Source of the DNA: Paludibacteraceae bacterium | GTDB lineage: Bacteria > Bacteroidota > Bacteroidia > Bacteroidales > Paludibacteraceae | Assembly: GCA_024400275.1 (NCBI GenBank) | Contig: JAKSMY010000007.1 | Span: forward strand, 1-50,955 | Direction: 5' to 3' | DNA: 50,955 nt | Shown here: one piece after another, positions 7,541 to 16,384 of the stretch | Position numbering within the stretch: the first letter of the stretch is position 1 | How the letters are laid out: every line of letters begins with the position of its first letter | Position numbers and translations under genes: made by a program | The notes under the pieces: generated by a model | What the model was told of the DNA's origin: nothing | The model's database searches: none | The model's input: only the letters and a program-made list of their open reading frames with translations

Positions 7541-9364
7541 TTATGGAATACGAATTACTTTTCGGGTTTTTCCGTCGCCGGTTACTTGCAGATACAGACC
7601 GTGCTTGAGTCCGGCTTTGACGGGGTAGGTATAACCAAATATGTCATACAGTTTTACTATGTCTGTTTCACAATCCTGTAGCGTTTCCATCGTTTCGGAC
7701 GGGACGGGTTCTGGTTTATATTGCATTAGACTGTCCAATAAACGTATGCGCTCTGTGATCCATGTTTCATAACGTTCCAAGTTATCTTCATACCCTATTT
7801 GGGCAAAGGGGACTACGCCCGTTGTGGCGGCTGTAGCGGTGCATATATGGTATAAATACGTACATTTGTCGCCTGCTTGATAGGTGGTTTGTGCATTGTA
7901 GGGGTCGTATTTCCCCCAATTGCTCCAATCGTCGGAAGTTGTCCAATTGGCGTTGCATATAGTAGGACGAATGCAATAACTATTGCTCCATTGTGTATAT
8001 TCATCACTATAGTTTGAAGCACCTACGCGGTTGTGCCATTCTGCACAGTAATCAAATATTTTTTCGCTTGTGACAGCTCCGCTTTTCCGTAAAGTCCGAT
8101 AACGCTCATAATAATCGTCTATATAGTATTTACGGGCGATATAAACCATTGGTCCCTCGCTTGGTCGCCATTCAATATGCGTACCCGTATCGTCCCATTC
8201 GGCAGGGAAAGTAAAATAGCCGGTATAGTGGTTGCCAAAAGTCATATCCAAATCATAGGGGGCTACCGACCATTTATTGCCGTCATAGGTTATCCATTGC
8301 CAGTTTTTGCCGCAAACGCCGTCAATGTTGTTGATTATATAGAAATGTACCAAATAATCTACCACGCTGACCATATCAAACCGTTCCTCGATAGCAGCTC
8401 GCATTTGGGCTACCGAGGCTCCTTGATCTTGCATCGTTTTTAGCGTAGCGCATACGTGACTTAAGGATTCAATATAGTGTTTCACCTGTGCCGTGCGTAC
8501 ATGGTCCTTGTTGTTGGGGTCGTAATAGGGCATATTCTCATCTATCAACTCCTTGGGGTTGTCTCCGTCGTACTTGGCGTATTGTGTATCGCCGGCTTTT
8601 GTTACGCAGTAGAGGTTTTTGGGGTTGCGAACCTCGAACTGGGTCCAATCAATGGTTCCGTTCCAGAAAGTTCCATTGCTCAATTTTCCGTCCAAGTGGA
8701 TATGTTCTGCCGTTTTTTTATCCATCCCCATGTTGTCGCGATGTTTCTTCAAACTCAATGAGTAGATACCATGAAAAGCACCATTGACATACACTATACA
8801 AGGAAATCCATCAGGATAGCAGCGGGCTTGTGGGTCATATTGTTGCACACCGGCACGTTCCAAATAAGTCTCGTGGTCAGCCACAATGTCGTCATAAACC
8901 CAATAGCCGACGGTTCCTATACCGCGTAACCAATCGTTGTAGTAGGCTTTGAGATGAAAGCCGTCTTGACTCACCCAATCCCCGATACTGATTGAGGTGG
9001 TGGAGTCTCCTACCCACTCGTCTTCGCAGAAATCAATAGCTATATTCTTTTTGGGGAATTGAAGCGAACTATTTCCTTGTGCATCTACAATCACGCGTTT
9101 CTGGAAATGAACATCGTTGGCTGGATCGTAATAGTCCAACCAACCGTGTGCATCGGTACCTTTTTTTTGTGGTATGCTCGGTATGCTGTAGATGTTCATA
9201 TAGGCACAATTGGGTTGTTTTAGCACGATGGGGTTTTTATTGGACCATTCTTTGCTTCTCATTCCGTACCCGATTTGACTAATTTTCTTCAGATAGTCTC
9301 CGTTTCCACTTATGGCTATTTGTGCCATAGTTGCCATAACGATTATGATTCCTATTTTCTTCAT
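7541..9364 (-). CDS. CotH-kinase-family exported protein
   Basis: CotH-family proteins are secreted or surface kinases, first known from spore-coat CotH. This 607-residue protein has an N-terminal signal peptide (about residues 1-20). Family motifs in order are GNSSLQFPKKNIAIDF (97-112), YNDWLRGIGTVGYWVYDDI (142-160), VNGAFHGIYSLS (193-204) and WSVAPYDLDMTFG (365-377), whose Asp371/Asp373 match the metal-binding D-x-D of the kinase. Residues near 485-530 (YQAGDKCTYLYHIC) resemble a small chitin-binding-like (CBM5/12) module. The C-terminal 40 residues (YDIFGYTYPVKAGLKHGLYL) resemble a shortened type IX secretion sorting domain. It is the last gene of a unit with a transglutaminase-like and a small anchored protein. 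Surface export is likely; the substrate is unknown. Confidence 0.8.
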   Translation of the reverse strand: MKKIGIIIVMATMAQIAISGNGDYLKKISQIGYGMRSKEWSNKNPIVLKQPNCAYMNIYSIPSIPQKKGTDAHGWLDYYDPANDVHFQKRVIVDAQGNSSLQFPKKNIAIDFCEDEWVGDSTTSISIGDWVSQDGFHLKAYYNDWLRGIGTVGYWVYDDIVADHETYLERAGVQQYDPQARCYPDGFPCIVYVNGAFHGIYSLSLKKHRDNMGMDKKTAEHIHLDGKLSNGTFWNGTIDWTQFEVRNPKNLYCVTKAGDTQYAKYDGDNPKELIDENMPYYDPNNKDHVRTAQVKHYIESLSHVCATLKTMQDQGASVAQMRAAIEERFDMVSVVDYLVHFYIINNIDGVCGKNWQWITYDGNKWSVAPYDLDMTFGNHYTGYFTFPAEWDDTGTHIEWRPSEGPMVYIARKYYIDDYYERYRTLRKSGAVTSEKIFDYCAEWHNRVGASNYSDEYTQWSNSYCIRPTICNANWTTSDDWSNWGKYDPYNAQTTYQAGDKCTYLYHICTATAATTGVVPFAQIGYEDNLERYETWITERIRLLDSLMQYKPEPVPSETMETLQDCETDIVKLYDIFGYTYPVKAGLKHGLYLQVTGDGKTRKVIRIP

Positions 9365-9380
9365 TTTTATTAAAATTTAT

Positions 9381-9872
9381 TTATTTCTCTATGACAGAAG
9401 ATGTAGAAAGATAGACACAAGTATCACCGTATTGTTTGATAACAAACCGATGCTTCGTTAGGGACGTTATCTCATACGTTTTAGGAGCGACAAAAGTGTT
9501 GTCACTCATATATACTTCCAATAGTTGATTGCCTTGTTTGCACCATTGAAACCATCCGTTTCCATGGTATAACAAGTCCTCTTCATAAATATCTTCCTCT
9601 TCGTTCCACTCTTTTCCCCAGAAATACCCTTGTTGGTCGCACGGGTCATCGTAGTAGGCTTTGAACGATTCAGGGTGATGTTCTACGCTCCACTTACCGA
9701 CTAATAAAGGGTTCGCGACCTGTTCAGGTTGGAATTGTGCCACTTTATTTGTTTCGTCTTCTTTGCTAATTCGAGAAACGGATAGCGAAGGCTGCTGGCA
9801 CCAATAGACGATACCTGCTACCATAGCAATCGCAGCAAGAGTAAGTATAATCAGTAGAGTACGTTTTTTCAT
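9381..9872 (-). CDS. small membrane-anchored protein, unknown function
   Basis: The 163-residue product begins with a hydrophobic segment (residues 4-24), either an uncleaved anchor or a signal peptide; the following WCQQ is not a convincing lipobox. From about residue 56 (NPLLVGKWSVEHHPESF) it has an alternating beta-rich pattern reminiscent of lipocalin-like small domains, rich in aromatic and acidic residues. No catalytic motif is visible and I do not assign a family. The start codon overlaps the stop of the upstream transglutaminase-like gene in an ATGA junction, implying translational coupling, and 16 bp separate it from the CotH-like gene. Its role is probably tied to those two exported proteins. 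Confidence 0.7.
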   Translation of the reverse strand: MKKRTLLIILTLAAIAMVAGIVYWCQQPSLSVSRISKEDETNKVAQFQPEQVANPLLVGKWSVEHHPESFKAYYDDPCDQQGYFWGKEWNEEEDIYEEDLLYHGNGWFQWCKQGNQLLEVYMSDNTFVAPKTYEITSLTKHRFVIKQYGDTCVYLSTSSVIEK

Positions 9873-11422
9873 TTGAGTACAATTGCTTTGGCTTGTTGAT
9901 TATTCATATCTGGCATTGTCATGCCTACGCCGGCACCGATATAAGTCGGGTCGCATACGGTGTATTTTTGATTGCGAATCAACACACAATCACCTTTGAC
10001 ATCATCATTGAATGCGACAGCTGTGGCTAAGTGTCCCGGATAATAGAGTAAAGCCACGGGAAGTCCCACCAGGTCGCGTACCAAACGAGAGAAAAGAATA
10101 CTGCGGTCCTCGCAATCGCAATAGGGGTAATAGAGAGTCTCTGTTGCAAAGAAAGCGCGGTCGCCACCCCATACTTTGTCGTCGTATTCATAGACAAAGG
10201 CGGTCTGTACCCAATTGAGAATAATCCCTACCGCATCTTTTTGAGACATGTTCTGAATAGTCTTTTTGAGAGTAGGATAAAGCATATCCTTTACGCTTTG
10301 CTCCAAGGGTGTATTGGCGTATGCTGCCCAACGGGTGGTGACATCGTTGTTAAGGTATCCGCTGGGATAGTTGTTGTAGAAATCAATGAGGTTTTTGTTG
10401 ACACATACAGAGGCAGTAACGCCTTTCTTGGATGTTAAGGTGCGTTTTTGCGTGGTCTGTTGGGATAAGTTCTGTGTTTGGGCAATTTGCAGCGAGAGAG
10501 ATTTCTCCTTGTCGTATGCTGCTTTACATATTTGCAGGCTGCCTCCTGCGAAGTCAATAGGATAGAATTTCTTATTGTCAATCGTGTAATAGGGCATATT
10601 GCAGATGCTGTATTGGCTGGAAATCAGCATATACAGTTTGCCGTTTCCGTTTGCCATACGGACGCAATAGCCCGATTGGGTCATCAGGAAGACTTGCATA
10701 AAGACGGCTTCGTTGGTGTTGCCGTAGTGCTTTTTGGTAATGGTTTGTATCAGTTGCAAATACCCCCAGTCGCATAGTTTGAGTTTCTTGCGTGCTTCTA
10801 ACGCTTGGGCGATAGTAATGTCGTATTTGTCTGTCGCCAGTTGTTTCCAAGCGTTGGCGAGTTGTTTTTCGTTTAGTCCTGCCAGTTTGAAATTGTCCGG
10901 TTCGGGGAAACCTATACTGACCGTTGTACCATAGAAGGAAGTGGAAACGGATTTGTATGGTTCTTCTTTGGGTTGTACGGGGGCAATGGGTTCAGGTGCC
11001 GGTGTAGGTTTGGGAACTTCTACTATCTCCTGCTGAATAGGCAACACTTTGGGTTGTGGAGCAGGAGCAGGTGCAGGTGCGGGAGCCGGTTGTGGTTGTG
11101 GTTGTGGTTGTGGTTGTGGTTGTGGAGCCGGAGCAGGAGCGGGCGTTGGTTCTTGGTAAACGACAGGTTTTACTTCGGGTTCTTTTTTGGGAGTTACAGC
11201 AGGTTTGGACTGCATCTGTTCCCAAGATTGCTCCATAAAGGCGGCATATTGGTCATTGACGCGCTTGCGGAAGGCATCGAATTCGGCTTGCTTGTCGGTT
11301 TTGAACTGGTTGAACTTGCTATTCTGCTGTTGTTTGAATTGCTCAAAAGCGTCACTCATGCTTTGTGCATACACTCCGCATGTGCCAAGCATTGTGGCTA
11401 ATAAGAAAAATAATCGTTTCAT
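9869..11422 (-). CDS. exported transglutaminase-like protein with Pro/Gln/Ala-rich linker
   Basis: The 517-residue product has a signal peptide (cleavage plausible after GVYA, residue 19), then a Gln/Lys-rich helical stretch, then a low-complexity PAPAP/PQPQ linker (about 80-145) encoded by hexamer repeats. The C-terminal part has the Cys-His-Asp order of transglutaminase-like papain-fold proteins: CDCEDRS (Cys435/437), PGHLATAV (His464) and VCDPTY (Asp491). The longer ORF starting at 11491 overlaps the upstream gene; ATG 11422 was chosen because it starts a clean signal peptide. The linker suggests the catalytic domain is held away from a membrane or wall. It heads a three-gene unit with the small anchored protein and the CotH-like protein. 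Whether it cross-links or hydrolyses is unknown. Confidence 0.75.
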   Translation of the reverse strand: MKRLFFLLATMLGTCGVYAQSMSDAFEQFKQQQNSKFNQFKTDKQAEFDAFRKRVNDQYAAFMEQSWEQMQSKPAVTPKKEPEVKPVVYQEPTPAPAPAPQPQPQPQPQPQPAPAPAPAPAPQPKVLPIQQEIVEVPKPTPAPEPIAPVQPKEEPYKSVSTSFYGTTVSIGFPEPDNFKLAGLNEKQLANAWKQLATDKYDITIAQALEARKKLKLCDWGYLQLIQTITKKHYGNTNEAVFMQVFLMTQSGYCVRMANGNGKLYMLISSQYSICNMPYYTIDNKKFYPIDFAGGSLQICKAAYDKEKSLSLQIAQTQNLSQQTTQKRTLTSKKGVTASVCVNKNLIDFYNNYPSGYLNNDVTTRWAAYANTPLEQSVKDMLYPTLKKTIQNMSQKDAVGIILNWVQTAFVYEYDDKVWGGDRAFFATETLYYPYCDCEDRSILFSRLVRDLVGLPVALLYYPGHLATAVAFNDDVKGDCVLIRNQKYTVCDPTYIGAGVGMTMPDMNNQQAKAIVLK

Positions 11423-11460
11423 ATTACGCAAAATACTAAAAATAAATGATATACGCAAAA

Positions 11461-12741
11461 TTATTGACAATTTCCCAATAACCATTTCCATGTAGGTGTT
11501 ACCTCTATTGAACCAAACTCATCCTCAATTGTCTGTTCTTCGTCAAAAGTAAAGATAGTGCGACGCTTGCATTCCAATATCTTAGGTAGCTTACTTAATG
11601 CTGCAATTTCACGTTTGCGAGTATCTACATCTTTAAGTGAATAGCAGACCTGAATGGCCCAATTTTCTTCGGGAATATAGAAATCCACCTCGTATCCGTT
11701 GCTGTTGTAATACCAAACGGTATCGTTGTTGCCATCATGACCATACATACGGAATAGTTGGACGCCCACTAAATTTTCCAATAAGGCGGTTTCTCCACCT
11801 ATCAAGAAAAGGTTTAAGACACCATTATCCACAAAATAGTACTTGCATATACTCTCCTTCTCACTTAATGCTACCGCAATATTGCGTAAACGAAGTATTA
11901 ACCAGGCTTCCTCGCAAAATCCGATATAACTGGCAATAGTTGGCACAGTTATTTTTCCACTGATGGTTGAAACAATATTTGCCAAACGTGTGTACGAGAT
12001 TGGCTGTTTCACACTCTCTGCCAACTTCTTAATCATCAGACGAAGTGCTATTGTATTGCTGATATTGTTACGCGAAGCAATATCTCCCAAATAGATTTTC
12101 TGATAGGTGCTACTAATATAGTCCCGTTTGTTTTGTTGTCCGATAGATTCCGGTAGTCCACCCCATAACAAATAGTCGTTGTAGTTTTTAATCATATTGG
12201 CACGTCCCGTAGGAGACAATAATGCCAACTCATTAAATGGAATTCCCAGATAGCCCATCACTTCTTTAAAACTGAAAGGATATATATCTTTCTCTATGAA
12301 CCGTCCACCTAATGTAGTCATAAACTCACTACTCAGCATCTTTGCGTTGCTACCGGTGAGGTATATGGTGTATTTATTGTCTGCCATTCTGCGAGCAAAT
12401 TTCTCCCAACCTGCTATAATCTGTATTTCATCCAAAAACAACATGGGCTTGTAATCATACATTTCCGCATACGCGTCAAGTAATTGGTCAAAGTCTTCAT
12501 TTGTGAAGTTTTCCAGTCGATTATCCTCAAAATTGAGATATAGAAATTCTTCAGCACGATGCCCGATAGTCAACAAGTGTTGAATGTGTTGAAAGAGAGC
12601 ATACGATTTGCCCGCACGTCGCACACCTATAAAGGCATAATTCAAATTATCCGCTACACTCAATGACCGTTCAAAGAGTGAGCGTTTAACAATCTCTTGC
12701 TGATTTTCTAGAATAATTCGTTTTAAAACTTGCTTATCCAT
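11461..12741 (-). CDS. AAA+ ATPase with DUF4143 domain
   Basis: This 426-residue protein is of the AAA_14/DUF4143 type, a Bacteroidetes-abundant ATPase family of unclear function. Residues 1-180 hold the ATPase: Walker A GVRRAGKSY (39-47), Walker B MLFLDEIQ (100-107), sensor TGSNAKML. A helical middle follows. The C-terminal part carries a PD-(D/E)XK-like pattern: LLENLVGVQLFR, then YEVDFYIP, then WAIQVCYSL, as often seen at the end of DUF4143 proteins. Its promoter is at 12802-12833. The transglutaminase-like gene starts 38 bp downstream, so co-transcription is possible but functional linkage is not evident. A second, diverged member is at 47803-49125. Confidence 0.85.
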   Translation of the reverse strand: MDKQVLKRIILENQQEIVKRSLFERSLSVADNLNYAFIGVRRAGKSYALFQHIQHLLTIGHRAEEFLYLNFEDNRLENFTNEDFDQLLDAYAEMYDYKPMLFLDEIQIIAGWEKFARRMADNKYTIYLTGSNAKMLSSEFMTTLGGRFIEKDIYPFSFKEVMGYLGIPFNELALLSPTGRANMIKNYNDYLLWGGLPESIGQQNKRDYISSTYQKIYLGDIASRNNISNTIALRLMIKKLAESVKQPISYTRLANIVSTISGKITVPTIASYIGFCEEAWLILRLRNIAVALSEKESICKYYFVDNGVLNLFLIGGETALLENLVGVQLFRMYGHDGNNDTVWYYNSNGYEVDFYIPEENWAIQVCYSLKDVDTRKREIAALSKLPKILECKRRTIFTFDEEQTIEDEFGSIEVTPTWKWLLGNCQ

Positions 12742-12801
12742 TTAATACGCCACTTTACAAAATAAAACATATTTATAAAGTACAATTTAATAAATTGGGC
12801 A

Positions 12802-12833
12802 CAAAGGTAATGTTTTTTTTGTAATTATGCAAA
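12802..12833 (-). promoter_or_regulatory. promoter of the AAA+/DUF4143 gene
   Basis: On the minus strand TTTG (12830-12833), 20-bp spacer, TACCTTTG (12802-12809), about 60 bp upstream of the ATG. Tandem 32-bp repeats lie immediately upstream of the -33 box. Confidence 0.8.
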
Positions 12834-12839
12834 TAAAAA

Positions 12840-12889
12840 CACGTTTTTGTGACGAATGTTTGAAATTTTTGCACGTTTTTGTGACGAAT
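12840..12889. repeat. two copies of a 32-bp repeat upstream of a promoter
   Basis: CACGTTTTTGTGACGAAT occurs exactly at 12840-12857 and 12872-12889, a 32-bp period (about three helical turns) with T-tracts in phase. The array adjoins the -33 box of the minus-strand promoter at 12802-12833. Confidence 0.85.
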
Positions 12890-12930
12890 AGCCGTTTTTA
12901 TTACGCTGGATGGGTACTCGATGGCATATT

Positions 12931-12962
12931 CGACGGTCGGTTGACCGTCGGTCGACCGTCGG
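12931..12962. repeat. GC-rich inverted and tandem repeat downstream of comM
   Basis: CGACGGTC-GGTT-GACCGTCG is a perfect 8-bp inverted repeat, followed by a further GACCGTCGG unit. It lies 21 bp past the comM stop and may end that long transcript, although no T-run follows on the minus strand. Confidence 0.6.
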
Positions 12963-12982
12963 TAAACTCTCGTAAAAGAACG

Positions 12983-14581
12983 CTAAAAAAGAGTCTCATC
13001 TCGGTCGAGTTGGCGGTAGGAGATGGCTTCGAAGATGTGAGGGGTTTGGATGTGTTCGCTGTCGGCAAGGTCGGCTATAGTGCGGGCAACTTTCAGAATA
13101 CGGTCGTATGCCCGAGCAGAAAGACCATATTTTTTCATGGCACTTTCCAATAAACGATCACCATCGGCATCTAATTGACAGAATTGTCGTACTTGTTTGG
13201 GAGTCATTTGGGCATTGCAATGAGTTGGACCGGCGCAGGGCGCCTGATGGAGTAAGGACCGCTGCGCTGATGGAGTAAGGATTGCTGCGTCAGAAAGGAA
13301 ACGCTCCGCTTGAATTTGGCGGGCACGAACGACGCGTTCACGAATAGAAGCGGAACTTTCACCGGGCTGCATTTCTTTGAGTTGGTCATACGAAACGGCT
13401 GCGATGGGAACCTGTATATCAATTCGGTCAAGTAAGGGTCCCGATATTTTGTCTTTGTACCGGTGTATTTGTGCAGGCGTGCAGGTACACTGGTGCGTAG
13501 CGTCCCCATAATGTCCGCACGGGCAGGGGTTCATCGCCGCCACGAGCATGAAAGAGGCAGGGTAGTCTATAGACATTTTACTGCGTGAGACGGTTATTTT
13601 GCGGTCCTCCAAAGGTTGGCGAAGGACCTCTAAGACAGAGCGATGGAATTCGGGCAGTTCGTCCAAGAAGAGCACTCCATTGTGTGCAAGAGATATTTCT
13701 CCGGGTTTGGGAATAGACTGTCCGCCGCCCACAAGAGCCACGTTGGTTATAGTATGGTGCGGGGCACGGAAGGGACGTGTTACAACCAATGATTGTCCTT
13801 GATTGAGCAAACCTGTGACAGAATGGATTTTGGTGGTCTCTAAAGCTTCGTCTAAAGTGAGAGGAGGAAGAATAGATGGTAGGCGTTTCGCCATCATGGA
13901 TTTACCTGCACCCGGGGGACCGACCATAATCATATTGTGTCCACCGGCTGCGGCTACTTCCATTGCGCGGCGAACATTTTCCTGTCCCCGAACATCGGAG
14001 AAATCCATATCCGAAGAGAAAGCAGTGTTGGCGAACTCTTCTTTCATATTTAACTTGACGGGTTCTATATGCAGGGTTCCGTCCAAAAAGCGCACAACAT
14101 CTAACAGGCAGTCTAATCCAAAGACCTCTATTCCATCTACGACAGCCGCTTCCCGTGCGTTGCCAGCGGGCAGAATGATACCTTTGAAGCCCTGCTGCTT
14201 AGCCAACAAAGTGATTGGCAGCACGCCGTGAACGGGTTGTAATCCTCCGTCTAATGATAACTCACCAATCATTAAGAAACGGTCTAAGGAAGTAGTATGT
14301 ATCTGCTCTGTGGCTGCCAATGTGCCGATAGCAAGGGGCAGGTCATACGCCGAACCTTCTTTTTTGAGGTCAGCAGGGGACATATTGATTGTCAAGGAAC
14401 GGCGTGGCGGCTGTAATCCATTCACTTGCAGTGCAGCATGAATACGGTCACGCGATTCTTTGACTGCGTTATCGGGCAGTCCAACGAGAGAAAAATCGAC
14501 TCCTGACGTGGCATGTATTTCTACCGTGACTAATTCGGCATTGATGCCCTGAAGGGCTGCGGTATAACACTTGACTAGCAT
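12983..14581 (-). CDS. comM: YifB/ComM-family Mg-chelatase-like AAA+ ATPase
   Basis: ComM/YifB is a hexameric helicase; in Vibrio ComM drives branch migration during natural transformation. The 532 residues show the N-terminal Lon-like domain (residues 1-170, [14 protein letters not shown]), the Mg-chelatase AAA+ core with Walker [16 protein letters not shown], Walker [20 protein letters not shown]-like [13 protein letters not shown], and the C-terminal [19 protein letters not shown] motif. Most relatives are about 510 residues. The surplus is a segment around residues 431-446 encoded by a 23-bp tandem repeat, just before the conserved HCNAQM motif; it is in frame but resembles intergenic repeat DNA. 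This is the last gene of the long nusB-to-comM unit, 12 bp after glsB. The enzyme assignment is firm; a role in DNA uptake here is inference. Confidence 0.93.
   Translation of the reverse strand: MLVKCYTAALQGINAELVTVEIHATSGVDFSLVGLPDNAVKESRDRIHAALQVNGLQPPRRSLTINMSPADLKKEGSAYDLPLAIGTLAATEQIHTTSLDRFLMIGELSLDGGLQPVHGVLPITLLAKQQGFKGIILPAGNAREAAVVDGIEVFGLDCLLDVVRFLDGTLHIEPVKLNMKEEFANTAFSSDMDFSDVRGQENVRRAMEVAAAGGHNMIMVGPPGAGKSMMAKRLPSILPPLTLDEALETTKIHSVTGLLNQGQSLVVTRPFRAPHHTITNVALVGGGQSIPKPGEISLAHNGVLFLDELPEFHRSVLEVLRQPLEDRKITVSRSKMSIDYPASFMLVAAMNPCPCGHYGDATHQCTCTPAQIHRYKDKISGPLLDRIDIQVPIAAVSYDQLKEMQPGESSASIRERVVRARQIQAERFLSDAAILTPSAQRSLLHQAPCAGPTHCNAQMTPKQVRQFCQLDADGDRLLESAMKKYGLSARAYDRILKVARTIADLADSEHIQTPHIFEAISYRQLDRDETLF
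13245..13290. repeat. 23-bp tandem repeat inside comM
   Basis: Two adjacent 23-bp units (13245-13267, 13268-13290; both begin TGATGGAGTAAGGA) differ at three positions. Fifteen bases spanning the junction match the intergenic repeat at 3280-3294. Confidence 0.85.
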
Positions 14582-14593
14582 AACTGGAATGAT

Positions 14594-15556
14594 TTATTTG
14601 CGTCGTTTGTCCATCAGGTTCTTCAACCATTCGATATAAACGCCGATATAGCGGTCTTGTTTATCGGGGTTGATATCTTCTACATTGACCAATATGCCTG
14701 TTTCGTACACGTTGGCCAATTCGTCGTTGACGGCATTGCCGAAAGATAGCAGTTTATCCGTTACGTTCAAATAAGCAGAGAACATAGGCGGAATAACCGT
14801 TCCCCGTGCACGGATAGCACGTTGCAAAATCTGATAATTAAGCGTAGGGTCGTCTCCCATAAACAAGTCGTCCGCCAATTCTTGTCCTTCGCACGATATA
14901 TCTACGGGTTGTTTGGGACGGAAGAGCCCTTTTGCATCATTGTGATACCGGCGCAAATAAGCGTAAATCAGATTGCGTGAGGTCTCATCGTACTGTGGGT
15001 ACATGGTTACCTTACCAATTAAGTATTTGATTTCGGGATGATTATAGAGTACGGCTCCTATGCCGTCCCAGATATTGTCAAGCGCATATAACGATTTGAC
15101 GCCCATATCCCGATTTTGGTATTTGGGTTGCACAAAGGCTCGTCCCAATTCGATGGTATAGGGCAGATAGTTCTTAATGAAATACTCCGAATAATGGTAT
15201 AGATGCGAAGATGTTATGTAGGGTTGCCCGTCTTCCGAAAAAGTAGCTTCCGCGCAACATAAATACCTGTACCCGCCTATTATCTCTTCGTTGATGGGGT
15301 CCCATACCAGCAGTTGGTGATACGGATTCGTCATCGTATCCATGTCATCCATATCCAATTCCATGCCAGTTGATCCTCCGGATGCCCGATAACTTATTTC
15401 GCGCAATCTGGCTATCTCGCGCATAAGGTTAGGTGCTGTATTTGCGGTGATATCATAAATCTCGTTTTCAGCCTTGTTGGTAGGGCGGAGAAAAGCATGT
15501 TTCGTCAATTCTTGTTTGAGTAAATCACGACTGACCGGTTCAATGATTGGTTTCAT
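14594..15556 (-). CDS. glsB: GlsB-type N-acyltransferase (glycine lipid synthesis)
   Basis: This 320-residue protein is of the hemolysin-like/OlsB GNAT family. In Bacteroides, GlsB makes N-acyl-glycine from acyl-ACP or acyl-CoA and glycine, the first step to glycine and lipid-430-type lipids. Visible family features are the helical start with LREISYRASGGSTG, the central beta strand EEIIGGYRYL, and YTIELGRAFVQPKYQ, which fits the conserved E-L-x-R-x-x-V-x-P of this family. It is adjacent to glsA (10-bp gap) in the same order reported for Bacteroides, which strengthens the assignment. It lies inside the long operon, upstream of comM by 12 bp. Full GNAT annotation without the specific substrate would be the cautious alternative. 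Confidence 0.75.
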   Translation of the reverse strand: MKPIIEPVSRDLLKQELTKHAFLRPTNKAENEIYDITANTAPNLMREIARLREISYRASGGSTGMELDMDDMDTMTNPYHQLLVWDPINEEIIGGYRYLCCAEATFSEDGQPYITSSHLYHYSEYFIKNYLPYTIELGRAFVQPKYQNRDMGVKSLYALDNIWDGIGAVLYNHPEIKYLIGKVTMYPQYDETSRNLIYAYLRRYHNDAKGLFRPKQPVDISCEGQELADDLFMGDDPTLNYQILQRAIRARGTVIPPMFSAYLNVTDKLLSFGNAVNDELANVYETGILVNVEDINPDKQDRYIGVYIEWLKNLMDKRRK

Positions 15557-15566
15557 ACTTTTTAGT

Positions 15567-16367
15567 TTAGAGGTGAGAGTTTAGAGTATAAGTTTGTCGG
15601 CGGATGTCGTTGACGGAAAGGGAGGAGAGAGACTGCCACGGAATAGGCTGACCGAAATAGACGTGATAATGTGACCCACGGGCGCGAAACATCTCATCGG
15701 GCAGAAGCATCATCTCCAAATTAACGGGTATATGTAACCATTTTCGCCATTGTGCGACCCTATAGAATCGGCGTGAGTTAGTTCCCTCAAAATAAACAGG
15801 TACAATATCCCGGCGATACCGCACAGCATTACGAAGGAAGGTGTTTCGCCACTCTAAATCCTGTATCTTGTCGTGCTGTAAGCGCGAACAGGCACCGGCA
15901 GGAAAGGAAAGAACAGTATGGTTTGACTGCCATAATTGTTGCTGAAGAGCAACATATTCACGAGCCTGCGTGCCTACTTTATTGACAGGCACAAAGAGAC
16001 TTTTGAGTGGAGCCAAATGCAGCAACATATCATTCACAATGGCTTGCGGACATAATCCGGCATCGTGCAACACTTTCAGCAGAATAATACCGTCCAAGCC
16101 TCCAAGCGGGTGATTGGAAACAAAAACGTATTTCTTTTCTGTTGGCGGCACAAGACACAGCGTTTCCTGTTGATGTACGGTGTAGGTGCATTGCAGGCAT
16201 TTAGATAGGAAAGCATCAAGGAAATCAAATCCTTGGAGATGACCATATTGGGCAAGAAAAGCATTCATTTCATCTTGGTGAATGAGTTTTTCCAACCAAC
16301 GTATCACAAAGTCAGGAACGTGCCGCTTTGTTTTGGTTCGTACAATATCCGCAACGCTGATGTTCAT
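15567..16367 (-). CDS. glsA: GlsA-type O-acyltransferase (PlsC-like)
   Basis: This 266-residue protein is a PlsC-like acyltransferase. In Bacteroides, GlsA adds a second acyl chain to the hydroxyl of N-acyl-glycine. The catalytic block reads SNHPLGGLDG (His and Asp separated by five residues, typical of this subfamily), followed by a P-x-N-K-type motif (FVPVNKVG), then FPAGACSR and VPVYFEGTNS, the acyl/phosphate-binding blocks. The protein ends QTYTLNSHL; those codons and the stop come from a CTCTAAACT-type repeat phrase (15564-15587), so the natural C terminus may have been altered by repeat insertion. Coupled with glsB downstream and a DUF4494 gene upstream (17 bp). The specific substrate is inferred from the gene pair. 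Confidence 0.75.
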   Translation of the reverse strand: MNISVADIVRTKTKRHVPDFVIRWLEKLIHQDEMNAFLAQYGHLQGFDFLDAFLSKCLQCTYTVHQQETLCLVPPTEKKYVFVSNHPLGGLDGIILLKVLHDAGLCPQAIVNDMLLHLAPLKSLFVPVNKVGTQAREYVALQQQLWQSNHTVLSFPAGACSRLQHDKIQDLEWRNTFLRNAVRYRRDIVPVYFEGTNSRRFYRVAQWRKWLHIPVNLEMMLLPDEMFRARGSHYHVYFGQPIPWQSLSSLSVNDIRRQTYTLNSHL

Positions 16368-16384
16368 TGTGATTTCGCGTAGTT

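Noticed and set aside
10973..11401. Plus-strand ORFs with Trp-Leu or poly-Val runs
   Set aside because: These are the reverse reading of the Pro/Gln/Ala linker repeat of the transglutaminase-like gene.
11429..11459. Possible promoter for the transglutaminase-like gene
   Set aside because: A TTTG box and a TATTTTG-like sequence are about 20 bp apart, but the -7 fits poorly and the transcription start would coincide with the ATG.
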